Shown here piece by piece: positions 29,601 to 37,749 of a stretch of 64,000 bases of DNA. The DNA comes from Moorena sp. SIO3I8 (GTDB lineage Bacteria > Cyanobacteriota > Cyanobacteriia > Cyanobacteriales > Coleofasciculaceae), in NCBI RefSeq assembly GCF_010692325.1, contig NZ_JAAHHW010000002.1, positions 200,527 through 264,526 on the forward strand, written 5' to 3'. The position numbers were made by a program, and so were the translations under genes. The number at the start of each line of letters is the position of its first letter. The stretch's first letter is position 1. The notes below the pieces were generated by a model, which was not told where the DNA came from, did not search any database, and worked only from the letters and a program-made list of their open reading frames with translations.

Positions 29601-32600
29601 GCTAATTATGTGTCAGAAAAGACGAAAAAGGCTTTTGAAAATGCTTTGCAGGATGGACATCAAGTGACATCTCTTGCTCAGGATAATGGGGTAAGTCATG
29701 TGAGCACAGTGGAAACTCCACTGACACAAATGCTCACCAATGGAAATCGGTCGAGCCAGAGCAATAGTTACACAGCAAAGGCCAATCATCAGCAGAGTTC
29801 TTCAACTAAGGTTGTCACGCCATCGACACCATCCCTGAGTAATAGACATCGGTCGAGCCAGAGCAATAGTCACACAGCTAAGGCCAATCATCAGCAGAGT
29901 TCTTCAACTAAGGTTGTCACGCCATCGACACCATCCCTGAGTAATGGGCATCGGTCGAGCCAGAGCAATAGTCACACAGCTAAGGCCAATCATCAGCAGA
30001 GTTCTTCAACTAAGGTTGTCACGCCATCGACACCATCCCTGAGTAATGGACATCGGTCTAGCCAGAGCAATAGTTACACAGCTAAGGCCAATCATCAGCA
30101 GAGTTCTTCAACTAAGGTTGTCACGCCATCGGTACCATCCCTGAGTAATGGACATCGCTCTAGCCAGAGCAATGGTCACACAGCTAAGGCCAATCATCAG
30201 CAGAGTTCTTCAACTAAGGTTGTTACTCCATCGACACCATCCCTGAGTAATGGACATCGGTCTAGCCAGAGCAATGGCAACGGGGCTATGGCCCAGAACC
30301 CAAGACACAGGATTGCACTCTCGCCATTCATCCAGCCCACATCTCGGTTACGTCCCATGGAGACTTCTCAGACCAAACCCACATCAATTCCCACTCAACC
30401 TACTCAACAGCCAAATGGGCATCTTGTGACCTCCTCTGGGAGTAGCACCAATGACAGGTCTGATGCCAAACCAGCACTAGCTCTTACTCAACCTGCTCTT
30501 GAATCGAACATGCCCTCAACACCAACCCTATCTGTAAATTCTCAACGTCTTTTAGAGAGCTTAGAGTACAGCTTGAAGTTGTTTAGTCAGCATCAAGGTG
30601 AAACGTTACAGGTTCACGGACAATATCTGAACAATCAGCTGGAATATGCCAAAACCTTTTTCCAACTGATGCAGCAGCAACATTCCTTGTTTGGAAACAG
30701 CAACGGAACTGATCAACAAGCGCAAACCAAGCAAGTTGTCCTACAGAGCTTAGAGCGCAGTATGATGCAGTTTCACCAGCACCAAGCTCAGACTCTCAAC
30801 GTCCATGAACAATATTTAAACCATCAGGTAGACTATACTAAAAACTTTTTCCAACTGGTAAAACAGCAGTATCAACAGGTTCTCACAGGTGAGGTTGTTG
30901 ATCAACCAGTGCTAGAAGCTGGTGTAGGGAATCAATTGGTGGGGAATCAGGAGTTAACCAAACAACCTACTCCTACAACGGTGACAACATCGGTTACTAG
31001 CGCTCAGGATAGTCTCAATAATTGGCCAGGCACTACCAAACTCACTACAGCGACCAAACCAAAAAATAAGTTAGTAGACCAGCAGGATAGCCAAACTTCT
31101 GAGAATAGCGAAGTTGTCAACCAAGAGGAAACAGTTAAACCGAATCTCGCTGATAGCTCGAGTAGATCGAGTGCATTTATAACCAATCCTGCTGCTACTT
31201 TGGTCAAGGAGCCGGAGCCACAGCCAGCTTTAAGCAATGTCCCAAAACCCGTTCAGGAAAGTCCAGTAGCTGAAGTCAAGGTTGAGCCAACAGCAAAAGT
31301 ACCATCTTCACCATCAGCAGCCACGGATATTAATGCCATTCGTCAAACTCTGCTCGATGTGGTTAGCGAGAAAACGGGCTATCCAGCAGAAATGTTAGAG
31401 CTGGATATGGATATAGAAGCAGATTTAGGGATTGACTCCATCAAACGGGTGGAAATCCTAAGCGCTTTGCAAGAGATGTATCCTGATTTGCCTCAAGCCA
31501 ATCCAGAGGAACTTGGAGAACTGCGTACCCTCGGTCAAATCGTGGAGTACTTACAGTCTAATGGTTCCAAGGTTCTCCCTGTCCAACCTGAAGCAACAAC
31601 TGGTACTGACTTAGCTCAGATGCAAACAATCGAATCTGAGCCAGTGGAAAGCCATGAGGTTAAACCAGTTGGTGAAAATATAGCGCTAGCAAATCCAACA
31701 CCACTACCAGCTATAGATGTTAAGGCCATCGGTCAAACTCTGCTCGATGTGGTGAGCGAGAAAACGGGCTATCCAGCGGAAATGTTAGAGCTGGATATGG
31801 ACATGGAAGCGGATTTAGGGATTGACTCCATCAAACGGGTAGAAATCCTAAGCGCTTTGCAGGAGATGTATCCTGATTTGCCTCAAGCCAATCCAGAGGA
31901 ACTTGGAGAACTGCGTACCCTCGGTCAAATCGTGGAGTACTTACAGTCTAATGGTTCCAAGGTTCTCCCTGTCCAACCTGAAGCAACAACCAATAGCTCA
32001 GCTGAGATGGAAACAATCCAATCTGAGCCAGTGGAAAGCAATGAGGTTAAATCAGTTGGTGAAAATCTAGACCTAGAAACTCCAACACCACTACCAGCTA
32101 TAGATGTTAAGGCCATCGGTCAAACTCTGCTCGATGTGGTTAGCGAAAAAACCGGCTATCCAGCGGAAATGTTAGAGCTGGATATGGACATGGAAGCGGA
32201 TTTAGGGATTGACTCGATCAAACGGGTGGAAATCCTAAGCGCTCTACAGGAAATGTATCCTAATATGCCTCAAGCCAATCCAGAGCAACTCGGAGAACTT
32301 CGCACTCTTGGTCAAATTGTTGAGTATCTTCAACAGCAGACAGCGACGACTGAAAAAAAAAAGTTCCAGCAGCAGCCTTCTAGTGAGCAACTTGACCTAG
32401 ATCATAATATTCCACGCTGTTTGGTAAAACTTAAAACTTTACCTGAGCCAGATAGTTTGGATTTCGCGTTACCTGACAAGCATATTGTTTTGTTAACCGA
32501 TGATGGTTCACTAACTACATCCAAACTGGCTCAATCCCTAACAGACCGTGACTGGAAAGTGGTGGTTTTAAGTTTTCCCCAATCCCTGATTGCAGAACAA

Positions 32601-33131
32601 CTACCTTTACCGAAAGGAGTTAGTCGTATTGTGTTGAACGATTTGAGTGAGGAGCATTTGAAACAACAATTGGCAGCAATTACTGCTAACTATGGTTCGG
32701 TTGCTGCATTCATTCATCTCAATCCTGCCATTGAGACCGGTCCCAATCATGGGATTCGCTTTCTTGACCTAGAAAAAGCTCTTGTTAAGCAGGTCTTTTT
32801 GATTGCAAAACATCTCAAACCATCCCTGAATCAAGCAGCGCGTCAAGGACGCAGTTGTTTCATGACTGTTACTCGTCTTGATGGAGCGTTTGGATTAGCA
32901 CAAAACGTGAACTTTGGTGCAATTGGTGCGGGTCTATTTGGATTGACTAAAACCCTAAACCTTGAATGGAAATCGGGATTTTGTCGGGGCATTGATCTGA
33001 GTCCTGATCTGAATGCTGAGGGCTCGGCTCAGTACATCATGGCTGAACTTCACGATCCTAACCATTATATTACTGAAGTTGGATATAGTTCACTCGGACG
33101 AGTAACCCTCAGCACTGAGCCATCCATCTAA
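26637..33131 (+). CDS. PfaA/HglE-like polyketide synthase KS-AT-(ACP)3-partial KR
   Basis: This protein has 2164 residues from GTG 26637 (ATG 26655 is an alternative start). Its ketosynthase resembles PUFA and heterocyst-glycolipid synthases (Cys near 258 in VVDAACASSLG; EAHGTGT; QIGHTKAAAG). The acyltransferase has VVALFSGQGSQYLEMG and Ser near 730 in AGHSFGELTALW. A Ser/Thr/Gln-rich linker with 34-residue tandem repeats spans about 1037-1215, and two related helical segments follow at about 1300-1420 (LLESLEYSLKLFSQHQGETL and LERSMMQFHQHQAQTLNVHE). Three near-identical carrier domains have GIDSIKRVEI with Ser near 1601, 1731 and 1860. The C-terminal 250 residues match only the structural half of a ketoreductase and stop before the catalytic NADPH-binding half. 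It probably makes a long-chain aglycone or fatty chain with partner proteins not seen here. Confidence 0.9.
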   Translation: MLKTQSMSNSKLDMALAQLQDDVDSFEKNLIQRIQGKDTMSDKLTQSSNINQKLPQTPIAIIGMASLLPKARNLQEYWRNIIQKIDCITDIPASHWNVEDYYDPDPKAPDKTYCKRGGFIPHIDFNPMEFGLPPNILEVTDVSQLLSLVVAKDAIEDAGYGKSREFNRERTGVILGSALAKQLCTPLSVRLQYPIWEKVLKSSGLSDHDTKKIVEKIKLAYVQWNENAFPGMLANVIAGRIANRLDLGGTNCVVDAACASSLGALKMAISELSEHRADMMLTGGVDTDNSLMAYMCFSKTPAISPSQTIKPFDAESDGMMLGEGIGMLVLKRLEDAKRDNDRIYAVIKGIGTSSDGRYKSIYAPRPEGQAKALKRAYEDAGFSSSSVSLIEAHGTGTRAGDPSEFKALKDVFSQNNPKKQYVALGSVKSQIGHTKAAAGAASLIKTALALHHKILPPTINITNPNPSLDLDNSPFYLNSETRPWIRAEGDGPRRAGVSSFGFGGTNYHVVLEEYEQENNHAYRLHHTSESILLSAPTPEQLLARCEDTLQKLQFKTGEEHYQELIDSCKAEEIPVTEARVGFVADSLIQACRCLQTTINYLKKRPQAPSWNHPQGIYYRDSGIKLEGKVVALFSGQGSQYLEMGRELVMNFPCLRQTYGYMDSLFLKDSLKPVSEKVFPAPVFDTAQRHIQAEALQGTDYAQPAIGAFSVGLYKILQQAGFKPDFIAGHSFGELTALWAAEVLSDEDYFFLVKARGQAMATPDDPNFDPGAMLAVNGEVNRVKAVIDSFPQVTIANFNSNRQVVLAGSTAEIPKVKEVLTEKGYSATLLPVSAAFHTPLIGHAQKAFAQASEAVTFKKAKIPVYTNVTGERYPTEPQDIKNILGVHSSKSVLFKQEIETIYNAGGYCFVEFGPRSILTHLVKDILGDKPHVAVALNASRQQDSDRQLRQAVIQLRVAGLPLKNLDPYQIEPPAPKTDNKKPLNFRLNCANYVSEKTKKAFENALQDGHQVTSLAQDNGVSHVSTVETPLTQMLTNGNRSSQSNSYTAKANHQQSSSTKVVTPSTPSLSNRHRSSQSNSHTAKANHQQSSSTKVVTPSTPSLSNGHRSSQSNSHTAKANHQQSSSTKVVTPSTPSLSNGHRSSQSNSYTAKANHQQSSSTKVVTPSVPSLSNGHRSSQSNGHTAKANHQQSSSTKVVTPSTPSLSNGHRSSQSNGNGAMAQNPRHRIALSPFIQPTSRLRPMETSQTKPTSIPTQPTQQPNGHLVTSSGSSTNDRSDAKPALALTQPALESNMPSTPTLSVNSQRLLESLEYSLKLFSQHQGETLQVHGQYLNNQLEYAKTFFQLMQQQHSLFGNSNGTDQQAQTKQVVLQSLERSMMQFHQHQAQTLNVHEQYLNHQVDYTKNFFQLVKQQYQQVLTGEVVDQPVLEAGVGNQLVGNQELTKQPTPTTVTTSVTSAQDSLNNWPGTTKLTTATKPKNKLVDQQDSQTSENSEVVNQEETVKPNLADSSSRSSAFITNPAATLVKEPEPQPALSNVPKPVQESPVAEVKVEPTAKVPSSPSAATDINAIRQTLLDVVSEKTGYPAEMLELDMDIEADLGIDSIKRVEILSALQEMYPDLPQANPEELGELRTLGQIVEYLQSNGSKVLPVQPEATTGTDLAQMQTIESEPVESHEVKPVGENIALANPTPLPAIDVKAIGQTLLDVVSEKTGYPAEMLELDMDMEADLGIDSIKRVEILSALQEMYPDLPQANPEELGELRTLGQIVEYLQSNGSKVLPVQPEATTNSSAEMETIQSEPVESNEVKSVGENLDLETPTPLPAIDVKAIGQTLLDVVSEKTGYPAEMLELDMDMEADLGIDSIKRVEILSALQEMYPNMPQANPEQLGELRTLGQIVEYLQQQTATTEKKKFQQQPSSEQLDLDHNIPRCLVKLKTLPEPDSLDFALPDKHIVLLTDDGSLTTSKLAQSLTDRDWKVVVLSFPQSLIAEQLPLPKGVSRIVLNDLSEEHLKQQLAAITANYGSVAAFIHLNPAIETGPNHGIRFLDLEKALVKQVFLIAKHLKPSLNQAARQGRSCFMTVTRLDGAFGLAQNVNFGAIGAGLFGLTKTLNLEWKSGFCRGIDLSPDLNAEGSAQYIMAELHDPNHYITEVGYSSLGRVTLSTEPSI
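29748..30275 (+). repeat. 102-bp tandem repeats inside the PKS linker
   Basis: Units starting near 29748, 29850, 29952, 30054, 30156 and a partial one at 30258 encode a 34-residue sequence containing SSQSN, TAKANHQQSS and TKVVTPSTPSLSNG. Copies differ by only a few bases, so the array is young or being homogenised. It forms a flexible linker between the acyltransferase and the carrier domains. Confidence 0.9.
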
Positions 33132-33132
33132 A

Positions 33133-33247
33133 TATAGTGCTTGAGTGCTGAGTGTAACTAGTGGCAAAAATCAGGGTGCAGTTTACTATATAGTGCTTGA
33201 GTAATGAGTGCTTAGTGCTGAGTGTAACTAGTAGCAAAAATTAGGGT
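33133..33247. repeat. Direct repeat after the PKS stop codon
   Basis: Two copies of a unit beginning ATATAGTGCTTGAGT and ending GTAGCAAAAATTAGGGT (or GTGGCAAAAATCAGGGT) lie at about 33133-33178 and 33188-33247. They sit exactly where the catalytic half of the ketoreductase would be expected. Confidence 0.6.
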
Positions 33248-33287
33248 CTACCTTAACAAACTGGAACAATCAAGCAAAACATTTAAT

Positions 33288-33422
33288 ATGTTAACAATGT
33301 CGCAAATTTCCCCAGGAGACACCCTAAACAGAAAGCTACTTCCTGTCGAGGAAGGGACGGAAATCTTAAATCGCCTTGCTACATCGAGTTCTGTAGACAC
33401 AACCCTGCAATGCATTAATTGA
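33288..33422 (+). pseudogene. Possible remnant of the PKS 3' end (44 codons)
   Basis: A 44-codon frame starting ATG 33288 lies in the same reading phase as the PKS gene and ends 16 bp before a strong terminator hairpin. Its sequence includes SPGDTLNRKLLPVEEGTEIL, which resembles the helical tail that closes ketoreductase domains (an xEGxxxxxRLL-type motif). I read it as the surviving C-terminal end after internal loss of the catalytic region. It could instead be an unrelated small gene; no ribosome binding site is evident. Confidence 0.35.
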
Positions 33423-33438
33423 TTCGCGTGTCAGCGTG

Positions 33439-33469
33439 AGAGATGGGTATAAAGCTCATCTCTTTTTTT
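33439..33469 (+). terminator. Rho-independent terminator
   Basis: AGAGATG pairs with CATCTCT across a 12-nt loop and is followed by seven T residues. It ends the PKS transcription unit, just upstream of the P-loop protein gene. Confidence 0.7.
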
Positions 33470-33488
33470 GATACAATGATTATCGTCA
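33469..33488. promoter_or_regulatory. Possible Fur/Zur-type operator
   Basis: The imperfect dyad TGATACAAT-G-ATTATCGTCA lies 17 bp before the start of the CobW-like gene. It resembles the cyanobacterial Zur consensus of TGATAAT half sites, with mismatches. G3E/CobW genes are common Zur targets, which supports the guess. Confidence 0.25.
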
Positions 33489-33504
33489 TAAAAAAAAACT
33501 GCTT

Positions 33505-34257
33505 ATGATTATTGCTGTCGCCAGTCCGACCGGTGGCGGTAAAACCCACTGGATTCGTCAACAAATAGCCCAAACCAATAAACCTGTAGGTTATTTCAGT
33601 CCTAAAACCGATTCCGTACCCATTGATGCAATATATCTCCAAAGTGAATACCCTCAACTAAAACTTTATCAGACAGGGGAAGAAGCGGAATTACACAAAA
33701 CCATTACTTATCTAGAGATTCCCTGGTATTTGGATTTAGCCGGAATTGAACCTTTACTGCAAACTTTTAACCCCCATCGAGTAGCCATAATCCCCGGCGA
33801 TACAGATAGTACAGAGTTAAATACTTGGGCGGATGAAGTTATTCCAGGAAATAACATCACTAAGCCAACCACAGCTTTGCAGATTCATCGGGGGGTTTTG
33901 ACGGGGGAAATTTTAGATTTTGATAGTTTAGCTACTTTTTGGCTGGAACTTACTCAAGGTGCTTACGGTGAGGTAGCTCGGGTAAAAGGACTTTTCGACC
34001 TAATGGATGGACAAATTTATTATGGTGACTTCATACTAGGGGAATCCGAATTAGCATTTACACCTTTAAAATTACCCCGTTGGTTAAATGGTAAACCAGA
34101 TCGTTTTAGTGGTTTTGAAATAGTAGGTAGTAATTTAGATAAAGCTGAAATTGTTCAAACTGTCCAAGATTGCTGTCTTCCCGAATCGGCAATTGATTAT
34201 TACCAACAACAAGTAAAAGAGTCTTTAGAAAGTGAAGTAGAGGTAGAAGTGGTATGA
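33505..34257 (+). CDS. CobW/G3E-like P-loop protein
   Basis: This 250-residue protein begins with a P-loop (VASPTGGGKTHWI) directly at the N-terminus. It retains a G3E-like C-terminal element (YGEVARVKGLFDLMDGQIYY), resembling the CobW C-domain. The CxCC metal-binding motif and a clear NKxD guanine specificity motif are absent, so it is a reduced or divergent member. Such proteins serve as metallochaperones or insertases. Its stop overlaps the start of the metallophosphoesterase by 4 bp (ATGA), so the genes are coupled. The function is unresolved. Confidence 0.6.
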   Translation: MIIAVASPTGGGKTHWIRQQIAQTNKPVGYFSPKTDSVPIDAIYLQSEYPQLKLYQTGEEAELHKTITYLEIPWYLDLAGIEPLLQTFNPHRVAIIPGDTDSTELNTWADEVIPGNNITKPTTALQIHRGVLTGEILDFDSLATFWLELTQGAYGEVARVKGLFDLMDGQIYYGDFILGESELAFTPLKLPRWLNGKPDRFSGFEIVGSNLDKAEIVQTVQDCCLPESAIDYYQQQVKESLESEVEVEVV

Positions 34258-35069
34258 AAATAGCAGTGATATCTTGTATCCATGGTAATTATGCAGCTTT
34301 AGATGCAGTTTTACTGGATATTGACGAACAAAAAGCAGAAAAGATTTATTGTCTGGGGGATTTAGTGGGTTATGGTCCCTATCCTAATGCAGTGGTGGAA
34401 CAAATTCGTTCTTTAGATATTCCCACTGTACAGGGTTGTTGGGATGAAGATATTGTAGAAGGACTAAATGCTTGTGAATGTAGTTATCCTTCCCTGTTGG
34501 CGGAAAAAAGAGGTAAAATCGCCCACGAATGGACAAATAAGCACGTCAATCCCGAAGTTAGGGAATATTTAGCCCAACTACCCCATACCTACAAAGAAGA
34601 TAATCTCTGTTTCGTACATGGTAGTCCTAATAGCAACCACGAATATTTGTTACCCGAAATGGATGCTTTCACTGCTTTAGAAAGAGTTCTCTCCAGCGAT
34701 GCAGATATATTATTTTGCGGACATACCCACTTTCCCTATGTCCGCACCCTAGATTCTGGACAATTACAGGTTAAAGTTCGTCAACCCAGTAGAAACGAAC
34801 AACCAACCATAAGTTTTAATAGTCCCCTGAAGCGAATTATCAATGTCGGTTCGGTAGGCGAACCCCGTCATGGTCGTCCCAATGCTACCTATGTTATCTA
34901 TGATACGGAAACACAAGCAGTAAACTTGCGGGAAGTGGAGTATGACTATAAAACCACCTGCGCTGCCATCTTAGATGCTGGTTTACCACCGATTTTCGCT
35001 TGGCGTTTGGCTAGAGGTTTGGAATTTGCCGAAAAAGCCGACGATCCGACTCATGTGTGTGAGAGGTAA
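34254..35069 (+). CDS. Calcineurin-like metallophosphoesterase
   Basis: This 271-residue protein has the YfcE/MJ0936-type fold. The metal ligands are visible in VISCIHGNYAALDA, IYCLGDLVGYGP, FVHGSPN and LFCGHTHFPYV. The GNHD motif is replaced by QGCWDED, losing the Asn-His pair normally used for the second metal and catalysis. Activity may therefore be changed. It lies between a P-loop protein and a still more degenerate paralogue, on one transcript with tight spacing. Possible substrates include phosphodiesters or nucleotides; nothing in the sequence decides. Confidence 0.75.
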   Translation: MKIAVISCIHGNYAALDAVLLDIDEQKAEKIYCLGDLVGYGPYPNAVVEQIRSLDIPTVQGCWDEDIVEGLNACECSYPSLLAEKRGKIAHEWTNKHVNPEVREYLAQLPHTYKEDNLCFVHGSPNSNHEYLLPEMDAFTALERVLSSDADILFCGHTHFPYVRTLDSGQLQVKVRQPSRNEQPTISFNSPLKRIINVGSVGEPRHGRPNATYVIYDTETQAVNLREVEYDYKTTCAAILDAGLPPIFAWRLARGLEFAEKADDPTHVCER

Positions 35070-35102
35070 ATTAAATTACTTAAATATTTAAATTGAAAAT
35101 CA

Positions 35103-35825
35103 ATGTGGGCAATTTTAAGCGGAATTGAAGGAAATATCGCAGCTTACGAAGCAGTGTTGGCAGATATCAAACGCCAGCGCTTTAAGGTGGAAGTATTGTA
35201 TGTTCTGGGCGATATCGTAGCAGCTAACCAAGATAGCGAACAAGTAATTAAACGAATTCAGAATCCTTTACCTGGAGAATTAGAACCCCAAGTATGCGTC
35301 GGCTGGTGGGAAGAACAATGCTTTACTTTACACGGTTTGGGTTCGACACCAGAACCGACAGAATTAATCGAGCGCTTTGGTAAAGAAACTGCTAAACTTC
35401 TTTGGGATTCGGTATCTCGCGAAACCGTACAGTGGTTACGCAACTGTCATTTTGGCTTCTTTGAATTAGATTGTTTGTTAATTCACGGTAGCACTGTTAG
35501 CGTCAGCGATGAGTTAACCCCCGAAACCGCACCCTGGAAAATGCTAGACCGCTTGCAAAGAGTCCAGGCAAATTATCTCTTTTGTGGTCGTTCGGGTCAA
35601 GTATTTGAATATCAACTACAAGGAGGTTCGGTAAATAGTTCGGTGATGACTTTAGATCGCCAGCAACCCGTGCAAACTATTACTGCACCCAAAAGAAGAG
35701 TTGTTGGTGTAGGAAATGTAGGCAAAGAACCAGGAAAGGCTACTTATACGCTTTATAGTCCAAATACCGATTTTCTAGAGTTTAAAACAGTTTTTTATGG
35801 TAAGAAAAAGGGATATGGTAATTAG
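35103..35825 (+). CDS. Degenerate metallophosphoesterase paralogue (probable pseudoenzyme)
   Basis: This 240-residue protein aligns with the preceding phosphoesterase along its length, but nearly every metal ligand is gone. DxHGN became GIEGN (LSGIEGNIAAYEA), GNHD became CVGWWEEQ, and the GHTH motif became FCGRSGQV. Only YVLGDIVA and LIHGSTV remain. The hydrophobic core and the C-terminal VVGVGNVGKEPGKATYTLY are preserved, so it is maintained as a protein. A regulatory or heterodimeric role beside the active-like paralogue is likely. Confidence 0.7.
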   Translation: MWAILSGIEGNIAAYEAVLADIKRQRFKVEVLYVLGDIVAANQDSEQVIKRIQNPLPGELEPQVCVGWWEEQCFTLHGLGSTPEPTELIERFGKETAKLLWDSVSRETVQWLRNCHFGFFELDCLLIHGSTVSVSDELTPETAPWKMLDRLQRVQANYLFCGRSGQVFEYQLQGGSVNSSVMTLDRQQPVQTITAPKRRVVGVGNVGKEPGKATYTLYSPNTDFLEFKTVFYGKKKGYGN

Positions 35826-35901
35826 TTTAAGGTTGCTAAAGGTATTGTTAAGTGCAAAAACAGGTAGTCGGAGACAACTTTATGGTAAATGGGTCATCTC
35901 A

Positions 35902-35974
35902 TGGCGTTGCTGATTTAGGGGGCTGTAATAAAATCAGATAATCGCGCATTCATTCCTTAATTCAGCAACGCCCA
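35902..35974. repeat. MITE-like inverted repeat with TGGCGTTGCTGA ends, copy 1
   Basis: TGGCGTTGCTGATTTAGG and its inverse CCTTAATTCAGCAACGCC enclose about 35 bp. A related element occupies 50281-50346. Such ends are typical of non-autonomous derivatives of cyanobacterial insertion sequences. Confidence 0.6.
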
Positions 35975-36522
35975 AACGTCGCTGATAATTGCTATAGTAA
36001 AAAATATTAGTGCTTAATTGGTGACGGCTTAGCAGCTACCTTGATTTGGAATTTTGAAATCAGCCATGAGAGCAACCAAGGCATGTGACGTTTGATCAGG
36101 ACAATCAGCTTGCCATAGTTTGTGATTACCTGTTCCCGTTGTCGTCGGGAAATAGCTTTAACAATTTGTTTGGCAGTTTGATCAGCAGAAATCAGAAGCC
36201 TGGGGGAAATAGGATCCTGCCAGTCTGAATGCCAAATTCCCTGATTGTCTAGCTGACGAATTTCAGTGGCAACGTATCCTGGACAAATGTGTGTGACCGA
36301 CACGCCATGGGGAGCCAACTCCTGAGACAACGACTCACACAAAGCCCGGATAGCAAATTTACTCATAGTATAGGGAGAATCGCCACTCAAGGCAACGTAA
36401 CTTTTTACCAAAAATTTGGGTTTAAAGCCCCGTCCTTCTAGGACGGCTTTTCTTTGAATTAAACTTGACAGTTTTCGCCAGGTATGTTAGCGTAATATTA
36501 TATCAGTTTAGGTCGAGTTCTG

Positions 36523-37716
36523 ATGATCATAATAGAGTTCAAAGCCTACGGAAAATCCCTTCAATATCAAGCCATAGACGAAGCAATTCGGACGGTTAAA
36601 TTTATCCGTAATAGCTGCATCCGTTTATGGATGGATAACAAAGGTACGGGGAAATACGATCTTAGCAAGTACTGCAAAATTCTTGCCAAGGAATTCCCTT
36701 TTGCTAATGAATTGAACTCTACCGCCCGGCAAGCTGCCGCTGAAAGGGCGTGGTCATCAATCTCTCGCTTCTTTGACAACTGCAAAAAGAAAATACCTGG
36801 TAAAAAAGGCTTTCCTAAATTCCAGAAGCGTTGTAGGTCAGTCGAATATAAGCAGTCAGGATGGAAGTTATCCCCTGATAAGAAATCGATCACCTTCAGC
36901 GACAAGAAAGGGATCGGAAAACTAAAACTCAAAGGTACCTGGGACTTGTGGCGCTTCGACAAGAAGCAAATCAAACGACTTCGCATTGTCAAAAGGGCTG
37001 ATGGGTATTATGTTCAGTTCTGCATCTCTGTTGATGTAAATGAAGAATTGGAACCATCCAGAACAACTATCGGATTAGATGTTGGGCTAAAAGACTTCTA
37101 TACTGATTCTGATGGAAACTCTGAACCCAATCCCCGATTTTATAGAACGGGAGAAAAGGCTATCAAGTTTTATCAACGCCGGGTTTCCCGGAAAAAGAAA
37201 GGCTCATCCAATCGAAAGAAAGCTGTCAATAGATTAGGCAGACAACACCTTAAAATAAGTAGGCAACGTGAAGAACATGCCAAGAGACTGGCAGGTTGCG
37301 TAGTCCGGTCTAACGACCTGGTCGCCTACGAAGATTTAAGAGTAAAGAACCTGGTCAAAAACCACTGTTTGGCCAAATCTATTAACGATGCAGGTTGGTA
37401 TCAATTTAGAAAATGGTTGGAGCATTTTGGGGAAAAGTTTGGTAGGGTCACCGTTGCGGTAAATCCTGCCTATACAAGCCAGATCTGCTCAGAATGCGGC
37501 GAAGTAGTGAAGAAGTCACTATCTACTAGAACTCACGTCTGCAAGTGTGGATGTGAATTGGACAGAGACCACAACGCCGCGATCAATATACTAAAAAGAG
37601 CCTTGAGTACGGTGGGGCACACCGGAACTTGGATCGTAGATCCGAACGCTTATGGAGAATCAACCCCTACTCTTCCTGACTCCGGTTTGGTTGAGCAAGT
37701 TGGCTCGCTGAAGTAA
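36523..37716 (+). CDS. tnpB: TnpB RNA-guided nuclease-like protein
   Basis: This 397-residue TnpB/OrfB has the RuvC residues intact: Asp in TIGLDVGLKDF, Glu in LVAYEDLRVKN and Asp in CELDRDHNAAINI. The C-terminal zinc ribbon has four Cys (ICSECGEV...HVCKCGC). The N-terminal helix-turn-helix-like part is MIIIEFKAYGKSLQYQAIDE and onwards. Length and motifs match active proteins such as ISDra2 TnpB, which use an RNA from the element's right end to cut DNA beside a short motif equal to the insertion target. Here that motif would be TTAC-like. It promotes retention of its own element. Confidence 0.92.
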   Translation: MIIIEFKAYGKSLQYQAIDEAIRTVKFIRNSCIRLWMDNKGTGKYDLSKYCKILAKEFPFANELNSTARQAAAERAWSSISRFFDNCKKKIPGKKGFPKFQKRCRSVEYKQSGWKLSPDKKSITFSDKKGIGKLKLKGTWDLWRFDKKQIKRLRIVKRADGYYVQFCISVDVNEELEPSRTTIGLDVGLKDFYTDSDGNSEPNPRFYRTGEKAIKFYQRRVSRKKKGSSNRKKAVNRLGRQHLKISRQREEHAKRLAGCVVRSNDLVAYEDLRVKNLVKNHCLAKSINDAGWYQFRKWLEHFGEKFGRVTVAVNPAYTSQICSECGEVVKKSLSTRTHVCKCGCELDRDHNAAINILKRALSTVGHTGTWIVDPNAYGESTPTLPDSGLVEQVGSLK

Positions 37717-37749
37717 GAATCCCCGTTCTTCTAGGACGGGGAGTGTCAA
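37600..37749 (+). ncRNA. Candidate omega/reRNA at the right end
   Basis: By analogy with IS605-family elements, the scaffold RNA overlaps the 3' end of tnpB and the right-end hairpin. The guide would then read into the flank starting GCTACTAATAATGACC at 37750. The hairpin at about 37720-37741 fits. The exact 5' end cannot be set from sequence. Confidence 0.45.

Larger units (their letters stand above)
36409..37749 (+). mobile_element. IS200/IS605-type element carrying tnpB only (IS1341-like), 1341 bp
   Basis: The left end abuts TTTTTAC on the plus strand and the right end finishes with TCAA. These are the same target and terminal tetranucleotides used by IS608-type elements (established knowledge). 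No target duplication exists. Subterminal imperfect hairpins are present at both ends: CCGTCCT-TCT-AGGACGG at left and CCCCGTTCT-TCT-AGGACGGGG at right. There is no tnpA, so transposition must be driven in trans. Insertion is inside an SDR gene, in the opposite orientation. Confidence 0.88.
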
